Below, one piece after another: positions 1 through 4,842 of a DNA stretch of 7,889 bases. The stretch lies in assembly GCA_012841005.1 (NCBI GenBank), contig DUVO01000124.1, positions 1 through 7,889 on the forward strand. Direction: 5' to 3'. Under the pieces are notes generated by a model that saw only the letters and a program-made list of their open reading frames with translations, had not been told where the DNA came from and made no database searches. How positions within the stretch are numbered: the first letter of the stretch is position 1; each line of letters opens with the position of its first letter. The stretch is from Bacillota bacterium (GTDB taxonomy: Bacteria; Bacillota; DTU030). The translations under genes and the position numbers were made by a program.

Positions 1-283
1 AATCGGCTTGCTTATTGGCCGGGGTGACAACCATGACCACGTCTGCCCCCGCCAGTGCCTCTTTTAGGTCGGTTGTCACTTTCTGCAGCCGGGCCAAACC
101 GCCTTTCAATCCTGTGCTGGGAAGCACCTCTACCTCAATGCCACCGTGACGGCGTACCGGACTGATAGTCTCTTCATAACTGGAATAGAAATGGACCGGA
201 AAACCCTTACAGGCCAGGTCTCCGGCCATGGCGAAACCACCGTGTCCACCTCCCAGGACGGCAAAAACAGGACCAGTTTTCAT
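1..283 (-). CDS. Opine dehydrogenase-like NAD(P)-dependent oxidoreductase, N-terminal part (gene runs off the left edge)
   Basis: 94 codons are visible, starting at ATG 281-283 behind a near-ideal ribosome site (TAAGGAGGTT, 291-300) 7 nt upstream. The N-terminus is a Rossmann fold: a beta strand (VFAVL) leads into GGGHGG at residues 11-16, fitting GxGxxG, followed by FAMAGDLA. A second strand ends in VVMVVTPAN at residues 82-90. This pattern is typical of the octopine/nopaline dehydrogenase family and its relatives in the ketopantoate reductase/6-phosphogluconate dehydrogenase superfamily, which reduce a keto- or imino-acid with NAD(P)H. The catalytic C-terminal domain lies outside the window, so the substrate cannot be told; ketopantoate reductase is an alternative. 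The gene follows the MarR gene but is separated from it by a terminator and probably has its own promoter. Confidence 0.75.
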   Translation of the reverse strand, partial: MKTGPVFAVLGGGHGGFAMAGDLACKGFPVHFYSSYEETISPVRRHGGIEVEVLPSTGLKGGLARLQKVTTDLKEALAGADVVMVVTPANKQAD

Positions 284-400
284 TAACCCTAACCTCCTTA
301 TCCTGTAAAATTTATCCAATTATTATGGCTTACCCTGGTTTGCCCACCGGCAAGGGCGAAAGCGGCACCTCCCTCCCCTCATTTTTTGCCAATAAGCCCG

Positions 401-429
401 ATTCTAAACAAGTAAATTAACAATCTAAA
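401..429 (-). promoter_or_regulatory. Possible sigma-A promoter of the opine dehydrogenase-like gene
   Basis: On the minus strand, TTTAGA (424-429, 4 of 6 matches to the -35 consensus) and TAGAAT (401-406, 5 of 6 to the -10) are separated by 17 bp. They sit just past the MarR terminator and would give a leader of about 110 nt. The placement is sensible but the -35 is weak. The leader also contains a short hairpin, TTGCC/GGCAA, around 340-353. Confidence 0.35.
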
Positions 430-441
430 TTCTTTCGCAGC

Positions 442-482
442 AAAAAAACGCCCCCTCCGGGATTACCCGGTACAGGGGCGTT
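442..482 (-). terminator. Intrinsic terminator of the MarR-family gene
   Basis: Read on the minus strand, the arms AACGCCCC (475-482) and GGGGCGTT (447-454) form an 8-bp stem. An inner CCGGG/CCCGG stem with an ATTA loop extends it, and a run of seven T residues follows (442-448). It lies about 80 nt after the MarR stop codon and separates that gene from the next. Confidence 0.88.
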
Positions 483-561
483 CCAGCATTACCCAAGATC
501 TGTGGGTGCATCACTTCTTATCCACTATTATCAACATTAACCCTTGCAGGCAGCATTGTAT

Positions 562-1116
562 CTAAAACTTAAAATCTATATCCAGGTCGGTTAATATCAG
601 GCCTACCGGGCAGGCAGCCATATGCTCCACTCCACAGCGGGTGCAGATATCCTGCAGCATCCCGCCATCGATCATCCCAGCCTGGATAAAGGCACGCAGG
701 CCCTGCCTCAAAGCAACCAGATCCTCCTCCTTCATCCTGCTTACAATACGGGAGAAATACTCCCTCTGGTGGGACAAAGCCCGCGCCAATGCTTCCTTTC
801 CCAGGGGCGACAATTGAATAAATACCTGGCGCCGGTCTTCCGGATTCACCTCCCGGGTAACCAGCCCTTTGCGGACCAGTCGTTCCACCAGATTGGTCGC
901 CGCCGCCCGGCTGATGACCAGGCCTTCGGCAATACTGCTGGCATTGACATTCTCATGCCGGTTGAGATAGTGAAGGCAGGACAACTGGACGGCAGTCAAA
1001 TCATTGCCTGCTTCCAAAGCCTGTTTATAAACTCCCCGCACCAGCGTCCGGCAAAATAGCTTGCTCAGCAATTCCAGGTACCCTGCTTCCCGCCCTTGCA
1101 GTGTATTTTCTGGCAC
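562..1116 (-). CDS. MarR-family transcriptional regulator with a cysteine-bearing C-terminal extension
   Basis: 184 residues, starting at GTG 1114-1116 with AGGTGA (1123-1128) at good spacing. Residues about 40-105 form a winged helix-turn-helix: ASSIAEGLVISRAAATNLV carries the recognition helix, followed by RLVRKGLVTREVNPEDRRQVFI with the DRR wing motif (94-96) that contacts DNA in MarR proteins. Flanking helices (residues 10-37 and 115-148) would form the dimer interface. MarR proteins usually end near residue 140-150. This one goes on for about 30 residues with C158, C161 and C169 (CTRC, then a C eight residues later), plus C22 and C47. The cysteines suggest redox or metal sensing, which is inference. 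A palindrome just upstream may be its own operator. Target genes are unknown; the next gene downstream is one candidate. The family call is firm, the ligand is not. Confidence 0.92.
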   Translation of the reverse strand: MPENTLQGREAGYLELLSKLFCRTLVRGVYKQALEAGNDLTAVQLSCLHYLNRHENVNASSIAEGLVISRAAATNLVERLVRKGLVTREVNPEDRRQVFIQLSPLGKEALARALSHQREYFSRIVSRMKEEDLVALRQGLRAFIQAGMIDGGMLQDICTRCGVEHMAACPVGLILTDLDIDFKF

Positions 1117-1130
1117 AGGAAATCACCTGC

Positions 1131-1313
1131 CTAATTTTCCTTTAGGTAGAGGTTAACATAGTTAAGCACTTCCGACAAGGTGTTTGGGCAAAAGACTTTG
1201 CCGCGGACAGGGAGAGCGCCGTAGAATTCTGCCCCAACCAGCCGGGTATATTTTCGTGAAGCTGGATCAACATCTAGCCCCTGCCAGCTGGCAGATACGG
1301 GCCGGCATTTGAT
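1131..1313 (-). pseudogene. Possible gene remnant: open frame without a start codon between cheB and the MarR gene
   Basis: A frame shifted +1 relative to cheB stays open for 60 codons, overlapping the last 15 or so codons of cheB and ending at TAG 1131-1133. It has no ATG or GTG start in a useful place; the first TTG comes at codon 46. Its second half reads like normal protein (EFYGALPVRGKVFCPNTL, then EVLNYVNLYLKEN). I do not recognise the family. It could be the worn tail of a lost gene downstream of cheB, or chance. Confidence 0.2.
1153..1165. promoter_or_regulatory. Possible MarR operator (palindrome upstream of the MarR gene)
   Basis: TTAAC ATA GTTAA is a perfect 5+5 inverted repeat with a 3-bp centre, 37 bp ahead of the MarR start codon. 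MarR proteins often bind such AT-rich palindromes in their own promoter. A weak promoter (TTGTCG, 17 bp, TAACCT on the minus strand) would place it in the spacer. A 5-bp arm can occur by chance. Confidence 0.3.
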
Positions 1314-2316
1314 TCAGGGGCAGGACTTCATCCACCACCCCGGCCTCCACTGCTGCCCGGGGCATGCCGTATATAAGACAGGTTTCCCGGGCTTCAGCTA
1401 TTACAAACCCACCCCGTTCCTTCACCGCCGCCAACCCCTCAGAGCCGTCACTGCCCATCCCCGTCAAAATAAGGGCTAGTACTTGCTGGCCGTAGGCCCC
1501 AGCTGCCGAAGCAAAGAGGATATCGGCCGAAGGCCGGTACAGTTCCTTCGGCCCGGGTTCTTTTATGGTGACCCTGCCCTTCTGTAAATGCCGTTGCACC
1601 TGGAGTTGGTACCCGGCCGGGGCAATCAGGACCAAACCAGGTTCAATCACGTCTCCCTCCCGGGCCTCCTTTACCTGCAGGCGGCAGATACTATCGAGGC
1701 GTTCCGCCAGGTGCCGAGTAAAACCCGGGGGCATATGCTGGGCTACCACAATGCCTAGGGGAAAAGAATCCGGAAGCTGGGTCAAAAGATAGCTTAGGGC
1801 TGAAGGGCCGCCGGATGATAACCCGATAGCCATAATCTCCGGGGAAAACCCCGGGGGCGGTCCCGGAACAGGGGGGTGTGATTCAAGGGCAGGGCGCTGC
1901 AGGCGTTTAAGATCTACCCCGGCGGCAACCTTCACCTTAAGGGCAAGTTCCCGTGCCAGGGTGCTTATACCCTCCTGTTGGGCCGCTTGGGGCTTGGCCA
2001 CAAAGTCTATTGCCCCCAGCTCCAGGGCCCTGATAGTAATTTCCGCCCCCCGGATAGTAAGGGCGCTCAGCATCACTACCGGCAGCGGGTGGGCAGACAT
2101 AATCCGTTCTAAAGTTGCCAGGCCATCAAGCCGCGGCATCTCCACATCCAAAGTCACCACATCGGGATTTAACCGGGGTATTTTTTCCAGGGCATCGAGG
2201 CCATCCCGGGCTCTGCCGACAACCTCTATATGGGGATCGGCGTTTAAAATATCGGTAATTAATTGACGCATCAGGGCAGAATCATCAACAACCAACACCC
2301 GAATAGGTCCAGCCAT
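1267..2316 (-). CDS. cheB: Chemotaxis response regulator protein-glutamate methylesterase/deamidase CheB
   Basis: CheB removes methyl groups from glutamates (and deamidates glutamines) on chemoreceptors, resetting their sensitivity; phosphorylation by CheA activates it. With the start at ATG 2314-2316 it has 349 residues, the same length as the enterobacterial enzyme. Residues 3-120 are a receiver domain with the acidic pair D11/D12, phospho-acceptor D57 (TLDVEMP) and K108 (AKP). A proline-rich linker lies at 147-157. The esterase domain has the triad S167 (GLSSGG), H194 (AQHMPPGFT) and D290 (GMGSDG), so it should be active. An in-frame ATG at 2328 would add MESR, but its purine-rich site abuts that ATG with no spacing, while AAGGA lies 11 nt before 2316. 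No other chemotaxis gene is in the window, so this is an orphan cheB. I see no clear terminator after it. Confidence 0.95.
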   Translation of the reverse strand: MAGPIRVLVVDDSALMRQLITDILNADPHIEVVGRARDGLDALEKIPRLNPDVVTLDVEMPRLDGLATLERIMSAHPLPVVMLSALTIRGAEITIRALELGAIDFVAKPQAAQQEGISTLARELALKVKVAAGVDLKRLQRPALESHPPVPGPPPGFSPEIMAIGLSSGGPSALSYLLTQLPDSFPLGIVVAQHMPPGFTRHLAERLDSICRLQVKEAREGDVIEPGLVLIAPAGYQLQVQRHLQKGRVTIKEPGPKELYRPSADILFASAAGAYGQQVLALILTGMGSDGSEGLAAVKERGGFVIAEARETCLIYGMPRAAVEAGVVDEVLPLNQMPARICQLAGARC

Positions 2317-2360
2317 CCTGCTTTCCATCCTTCCCTATTTGCCCACAAGACAATTATTAT

Positions 2361-2371
2361 GAGTATTACTC
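2361..2371. promoter_or_regulatory. Short palindrome in the cheB upstream region
   Basis: GAGTA T TACTC is a perfect 11-bp palindrome 45 bp before the cheB start. On the minus strand it lies next to CATAAT, a fair -10 element with no convincing -35 partner. It could be an operator; the evidence is the symmetry alone. Confidence 0.22.
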
Positions 2372-2385
2372 CTATTCATATTTTC

Positions 2386-2451
2386 GCCCCGCCGGGAGCA
2401 ATCTCCTTCCCAAAACCCAGTTTCCCGGCGCCAAACCCCCGGCGGCGGGGC
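2386..2451. repeat. GC-rich inverted repeat in the cheB upstream region
   Basis: GCCCCGCCGGG (2386-2396) is matched by CCCGGCGGCGGGGC (2438-2451). The arms pair over 11 bp with one extra GCC triplet bulged, around a 41-nt loop that itself holds GGCGCC. No U-run follows on either strand, so it is not an obvious terminator. If the region is transcribed it would fold as a leader structure ahead of cheB. It matches no riboswitch class that I can recognise. Confidence 0.35.
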
Positions 2452-2477
2452 AGGGACGGAGCAGCCCGGTCCGGAGC

Positions 2478-2510
2478 AAAAATATAAGGGAATACCCCGC
2501 GGCATTCCCT
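2478..2510 (-). terminator. Intrinsic terminator of the aminotransferase gene
   Basis: On the minus strand AGGGAATGCC pairs with GGTATTCCCT (10 bp including one G-U pair) around a GCGG loop, followed by TATATTTTTG. It begins 10 nt after the aminotransferase stop codon and insulates cheB from it. Confidence 0.85.
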
Positions 2511-2520
2511 ACAAACTTCC

Positions 2521-3708
2521 TTACCGGTTATTATAAGCCTCCAATCCCTCTTTGAGAATAGCCAGGGCCCGGCGCAGGTCTTCTTCCTTCAAGACATAGG
2601 CAAGTCGGACCTCATCCTTCCCCCGGCCCGGGGTCACGTAAAATCCATTGGCCGGCGCCAGCATTACCGTGGCACCCCCGGAAGAAAAGTCCCGGAGGAG
2701 CCAGGCGGCAAATTCCTCGGCATCTGCCACCGGCAGGCGGGCCAAAATGTAAAAGGCCCCCTCGGGACGGCGGCAGAAGACCCCGGGGATGGACTGCAAG
2801 CCTGCTACCGCCACATCCCGCCGCCGCCGGTATTCGGCTTTGACCTCCTGGAAATACTCCCGTGGTGTTTCAGCCAGGGCAATGGCCCCCGCCTGTTCCA
2901 CCGTAGCCACCGACAGCCGGGACTGGGCTATCTTTCGCAGTTCTTTTCCCACCACCGGATCCTTCGCCGACAGGCAACCAACCCTTGCCCCGCAAGCGCT
3001 AAAACGTTTGGAAATACTGTCCACCAGCAGAACCCGGTCCCGGGCAGAGGGCAGCTGCATAAAACTGCAGTGTTCCCCATCATAGACAAATTCCCGGTAA
3101 ACTTCATCGGCGATTATAAACAGGTCATATTCTTCGGCCAGATCTGCCAGCGTCTCCATCTCTTCTCTGGTATAAACCGTGCCAGTGGGATTCCCGGGGT
3201 TTGAGACCAGGATGGCCCTGGTACGGGACGTGATCCGCCTGCTGAATTCTTCCCGGGCCGGAAGGTGAAATCCATCTTCGACGCGGGTGGGAACAGGACA
3301 GAGTTTAACACTGGCAACACTGGCAAGGAGAAGGTAACTGGCATACAAGGGTTCGGGTACCAGTATCTCATCACCCGGGTCGCAAAGAAGAGTAAAGGAA
3401 AAATGCAGGGCTTCACTGCCACCATTGGTGACCACAATTTCATCCGGGTCCAGTTCGATCCCCTGGCCCCGGTAATACTGGGAGAATACCTCCCGCAGCT
3501 TTGGTAAGCCCGGGGTAGGAGAATAACTTAAGACCTTTTCTTGGAAACCCCGGATCCCCTTGAAAAACCCCTCCGGTGTAGGGAGATCCGGCTGTCCGAT
3601 GTTCAAGTGGTAAACCTTTATACCTGCTTTTTTCGCCTCATCAGCAAGGGGGGTAAGCTTTCTGATGGAAGATTCCGGCATGGACAAAACCCGCTGGGAT
3701 AGCTTCAT
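2521..3708 (-). CDS. PLP-dependent class I/II aminotransferase (aspartate aminotransferase-like)
   Basis: 395 residues, the usual length for fold-type I aminotransferases of the AspC/AlaT/LL-DAP group, which move an amino group between an amino acid and a 2-oxo acid in the cytoplasm. Visible family residues are LNIGQPDLPTP at 35-45 (substrate loop), Y62, NGGSEAL at 95-101 (phosphate-binding turn), SNPGNPTG at 169-176 (N173 contacts the pyridine ring), D201-E-V-Y204 (D201 binds the ring nitrogen), the Schiff-base lysine K234 in SISKRFSACGARVG, and R368 (VRLAYV) that grips the substrate carboxylate. All key residues are intact. The start is ATG 3706-3708 because GGGAGG lies 8 nt upstream; reading further upstream adds 53 residues unlike the family. 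It stands alone between two terminators, so the neighbours say nothing about the substrate. Confidence 0.95.
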   Translation of the reverse strand: MKLSQRVLSMPESSIRKLTPLADEAKKAGIKVYHLNIGQPDLPTPEGFFKGIRGFQEKVLSYSPTPGLPKLREVFSQYYRGQGIELDPDEIVVTNGGSEALHFSFTLLCDPGDEILVPEPLYASYLLLASVASVKLCPVPTRVEDGFHLPAREEFSRRITSRTRAILVSNPGNPTGTVYTREEMETLADLAEEYDLFIIADEVYREFVYDGEHCSFMQLPSARDRVLLVDSISKRFSACGARVGCLSAKDPVVGKELRKIAQSRLSVATVEQAGAIALAETPREYFQEVKAEYRRRRDVAVAGLQSIPGVFCRRPEGAFYILARLPVADAEEFAAWLLRDFSSGGATVMLAPANGFYVTPGRGKDEVRLAYVLKEEDLRRALAILKEGLEAYNNR

Positions 3709-3716
3709 ATCAATAT

Positions 3717-3722
3717 CCTCCC
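3717..3722 (-). promoter_or_regulatory. Ribosome binding site that sets the aminotransferase start
   Basis: GGGAGG on the minus strand, 8 nt before ATG 3706-3708. It argues against a longer protein reaching back to 3867, whose extra codons would also overlap the glutaredoxin terminator region. Confidence 0.85.
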
Positions 3723-3762
3723 ATTTTAGTACTGTGATAAAAAATAATATTAAGTGAAAGGA

Positions 3763-3781
3763 TTTCGCCCCCAAAGCGAAA
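3763..3781. repeat. Inverted repeat in the aminotransferase leader/promoter region
   Basis: TTTCGC and GCGAAA (3763-3768 and 3776-3781) form a 6-bp inverted repeat with a 7-bp spacer, 55-73 bp before the aminotransferase start. Just downstream on the minus strand is an AT-rich stretch (TTAATATTATTTTTTATC) that probably contains the -10, but I find no convincing -35/-10 pair. It may be an operator or chance. Confidence 0.22.
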
Positions 3782-3845
3782 ACTCCTGCCGGCTGAGGTG
3801 AATATATCAGGTCGGGCAAAGCCGTTACCTGCCCATCGTTCCTGG

Positions 3846-3873
3846 AAAAAAATACCCCCGGAACCACCGGGGG
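3846..3873 (-). terminator. Intrinsic terminator of the glutaredoxin gene
   Basis: On the minus strand CCCCCGG TGGTT CCGGGGG forms a 7-bp all-GC stem with a 5-nt loop, followed by TATTTTTTT. It lies 28 nt after the glutaredoxin stop codon. Confidence 0.9.
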
Positions 3874-3900
3874 GAGGGAAATATCTTACCGGGCATGGTA

Positions 3901-4140
3901 TCACTGCAGGCCGGCGATGGCCCGTTCCAGCCGGGGGACATCAAAACCGGTGATTTCCTCGGTACCGATTACCGTCACCGGAACGCCCCGGAAGCCCTTG
4001 CGCATAAATTCTTCCCGGGCTTCCCTATCGGCAGCGATATTTACTTCCCGGTAGGGAATCCCCTTTTGCGCCAGGAATTCTTTTACCAGGCGACAGTACG
4101 GGCAGGTGGGAGTGGTGTAGATAAGTGCCCTTTTTTCCAC
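3901..4140 (-). CDS. Glutaredoxin-like thiol-disulfide oxidoreductase (NrdH/glutaredoxin family)
   Basis: 79 residues of thioredoxin fold in its short glutaredoxin form. The N-terminal strand ALIYTT is followed by the active site CPYC at residues 13-16, then a helix. GVPVTVIG (52-59) contains the cis-proline P54, and ITGFD (63-67) is the usual glycine-rich turn that in glutaredoxins contacts the thiol partner. It probably reduces disulfides or glutathione-like mixed disulfides in the cytoplasm; the electron donor cannot be told. I chose GTG 4138-4140 because GAGGAGGTG (4147-4155) lies 6 nt before it; the upstream in-frame GTG at 4149 falls inside that ribosome site. The gene is a single transcription unit with a perfect consensus promoter, an operator-like palindrome over the transcript start and its own terminator. 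It is therefore probably strongly expressed when derepressed. Confidence 0.92.
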   Translation of the reverse strand: MEKRALIYTTPTCPYCRLVKEFLAQKGIPYREVNIAADREAREEFMRKGFRGVPVTVIGTEEITGFDVPRLERAIAGLQ

Positions 4141-4146
4141 CAGGCA

Positions 4147-4155
4147 CACCTCCTC
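4147..4155 (-). promoter_or_regulatory. Ribosome binding site that sets the glutaredoxin start
   Basis: GAGGAGGTG on the minus strand, 6 nt before GTG 4138-4140. Because its last three bases are the upstream in-frame GTG, that codon is unlikely to be the start; the protein begins M(V)EKRALIY. Confidence 0.75.
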
Positions 4156-4166
4156 ATATTGATCAT

Positions 4167-4186
4167 TACCTATACCCGTATAGGTA
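4167..4186. promoter_or_regulatory. Operator-like 20-bp palindrome over the glutaredoxin transcript start
   Basis: TACCTATAC CC GTATAGGTA has perfect 9-bp arms and a 2-bp centre. It begins 10 bp downstream of the -10 element (4197-4202), so it covers roughly +4 to +23 of the transcript. That is a standard place for a repressor to block transcription. The core ATACGGGTAT resembles operators of CsoR/CstR-type sensors (copper or persulfide), but that comparison is from memory. As RNA it would also form a 9-bp hairpin ahead of the ribosome site. No such repressor gene is in the window. Confidence 0.7.
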
Positions 4187-4196
4187 TTTTGGTTTT

Positions 4197-4226
4197 ATTA
4201 TACCAGCCCCTTCTCCCCGCTGTCAA
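4197..4226 (-). promoter_or_regulatory. Consensus sigma-A promoter of the glutaredoxin gene
   Basis: TTGACA (4221-4226) and TATAAT (4197-4202) match both consensus hexamers perfectly on the minus strand, with an 18-bp spacer. Transcription should begin near 4190. Confidence 0.92.
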
Positions 4227-4231
4227 GCTTT

Positions 4232-4263
4232 AGAAACAAGAAAGGCACTTCCCCAGTGCCTTT
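4232..4263 (-). terminator. Intrinsic terminator of the DUF134 gene
   Basis: AAAGGCACT and AGTGCCTTT form a 9-bp stem around a 5-nt loop (arms 4255-4263 and 4241-4249). The minus strand continues TTTCTTGTTTC. The stem starts within the stop codon of the DUF134 gene and ends just before the glutaredoxin promoter. The U-tract is interrupted, so efficiency may be moderate. The plus strand also ends in TTTT, so it could work in both directions. Confidence 0.75.
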
Positions 4264-4727
4264 TATTCGTCCCTATGTCCATGCCTGTGCCGGCATCGCC
4301 CCGGCCGGTTATCTCCCCCACTCCCGAATTCGATATCGGGGCTCTCACACCGGGGACAGTGCAGCTCCCCGGGAGAACCGGCAACGAAAGTATCCTCCCA
4401 GTCATAGTCACAGGTCTGGCAGTGATAGTAGCGCCTGGCCACCCGGTAGCGCCCCCCGGCGATTCTGATGGCCTTCCCCTCCACCAGGGCCTCAGCTACC
4501 TTTCCCCTGGCGCTGCCGATTATGCGGTGAAAGGTGGGGCGGGAAACCTGCATTCTCTCCGCACAGGCTTCCTGGTCCAGGCCTTCTCGATCCTTGAGAC
4601 GTATGGCCTCCAGTTCCTCAACGGTAAGGACAATTTCGTCCAAATCCCGCAAGGGTACACCAGCCGGTTTAAAATGGGTAATATCCGGCACAAATTCAAC
4701 CCGGCGCCATTTGGGGGGACGCGGCAT
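4263..4727 (-). CDS. DUF134-family protein: sigma70-region-4-like helix-turn-helix with C-terminal zinc ribbon
   Basis: 154 residues. The opening [12 protein letters not shown], the following [20 protein letters not shown] and the stretch [19 protein letters not shown] are the hallmark of the DUF134 family, whose function is not established. Residues about 49-72 ([21 protein letters not shown]) form a helix-turn-helix like region 4 of sigma factors, so DNA binding is likely. The C-terminal part holds C103-x2-C106 and C124-x2-C127, a probable zinc ribbon, and ends with C145 and an HRHGH tail (147-151). From general knowledge, DUF134 genes often sit near NifX-like iron-molybdenum-cofactor-binding proteins; none is seen here. 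The start is ATG 4725-4727: a perfect promoter has its -10 at 4771-4776, so transcription begins near 4764 and a start at 4772 is impossible. GGGAG lies 8 nt upstream. Confidence 0.9.
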   Translation of the reverse strand: MPRPPKWRRVEFVPDITHFKPAGVPLRDLDEIVLTVEELEAIRLKDREGLDQEACAERMQVSRPTFHRIIGSARGKVAEALVEGKAIRIAGGRYRVARRYYHCQTCDYDWEDTFVAGSPGELHCPRCESPDIEFGSGGDNRPGRCRHRHGHRDE

Positions 4728-4770
4728 AACCCTCACTCCCGCAATTCTACTATTGGGTCCTTTCCCTTTC

Positions 4771-4800
4771 ATTATATGGCTCCGGTGTCCCTCCTGTCAA
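4771..4800 (-). promoter_or_regulatory. Consensus sigma-A promoter of the DUF134 gene
   Basis: TTGACA (4795-4800) and TATAAT (4771-4776) are both perfect, with an 18-bp spacer, read on the minus strand. It lies in the gap after the EcfT gene and makes the DUF134 gene independent of the transport operon. The predicted leader is about 37 nt. Confidence 0.92.
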
Positions 4801-4842
4801 TTATGGAGGAATGGGTCGAGTCCCGGCTTTCCCCATAACCCG

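Noticed and set aside
491..507. Inverted repeat ACCCA/TGGGT in the MarR 3' region as a second terminator or attachment site
   Set aside because: The arms are 5 bp with a 7-nt loop and no U-tract, next to a much better terminator.
420..540. Two tiny minus-strand frames after the MarR gene (8 codons, then a 28-codon frame overlapping it by TGATG)
   Set aside because: The second runs straight through the terminator stem and its U-tract, and neither has a persuasive coding character; most likely 3' untranslated sequence.
622..1059. 145-codon plus-strand open frame over the MarR gene
   Set aside because: It is antisense to a clear MarR coding sequence, has no ribosome binding site and no recognisable motif.
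1187..1202. Hairpin GGCAAA/TTTGCC as a terminator for cheB
   Set aside because: The stem is only 6 bp and is not followed by a U-run on the minus strand.
2386..2451. Known riboswitch (c-di-GMP, cobalamin or T-box) in the cheB upstream region
   Set aside because: I could not find the conserved core sequences of any of these classes; only the inverted repeat is supported.
3114..3443. 109-codon minus-strand open frame inside the aminotransferase gene
   Set aside because: It is an alternative frame of the aminotransferase, which has intact PLP-binding motifs across the same bases.
3709..3867. 53-residue N-terminal extension of the aminotransferase (start at 3867)
   Set aside because: The added residues do not resemble the family, the start would fall inside the glutaredoxin terminator stem, and a strong ribosome site (3717-3722) points to ATG 3708.
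4728..4772. 15-residue extension of the DUF134 protein (start at 4772)
   Set aside because: The start codon would lie within the -10 element of a perfect promoter, upstream of the transcript start, and the family begins MPRPPKWRR.
4125..4838. 237-codon plus-strand open frame across the DUF134 gene
   Set aside because: It is antisense to a recognised gene, crosses two promoters and two terminators, has a low-complexity proline/serine-rich translation and no ribosome site.
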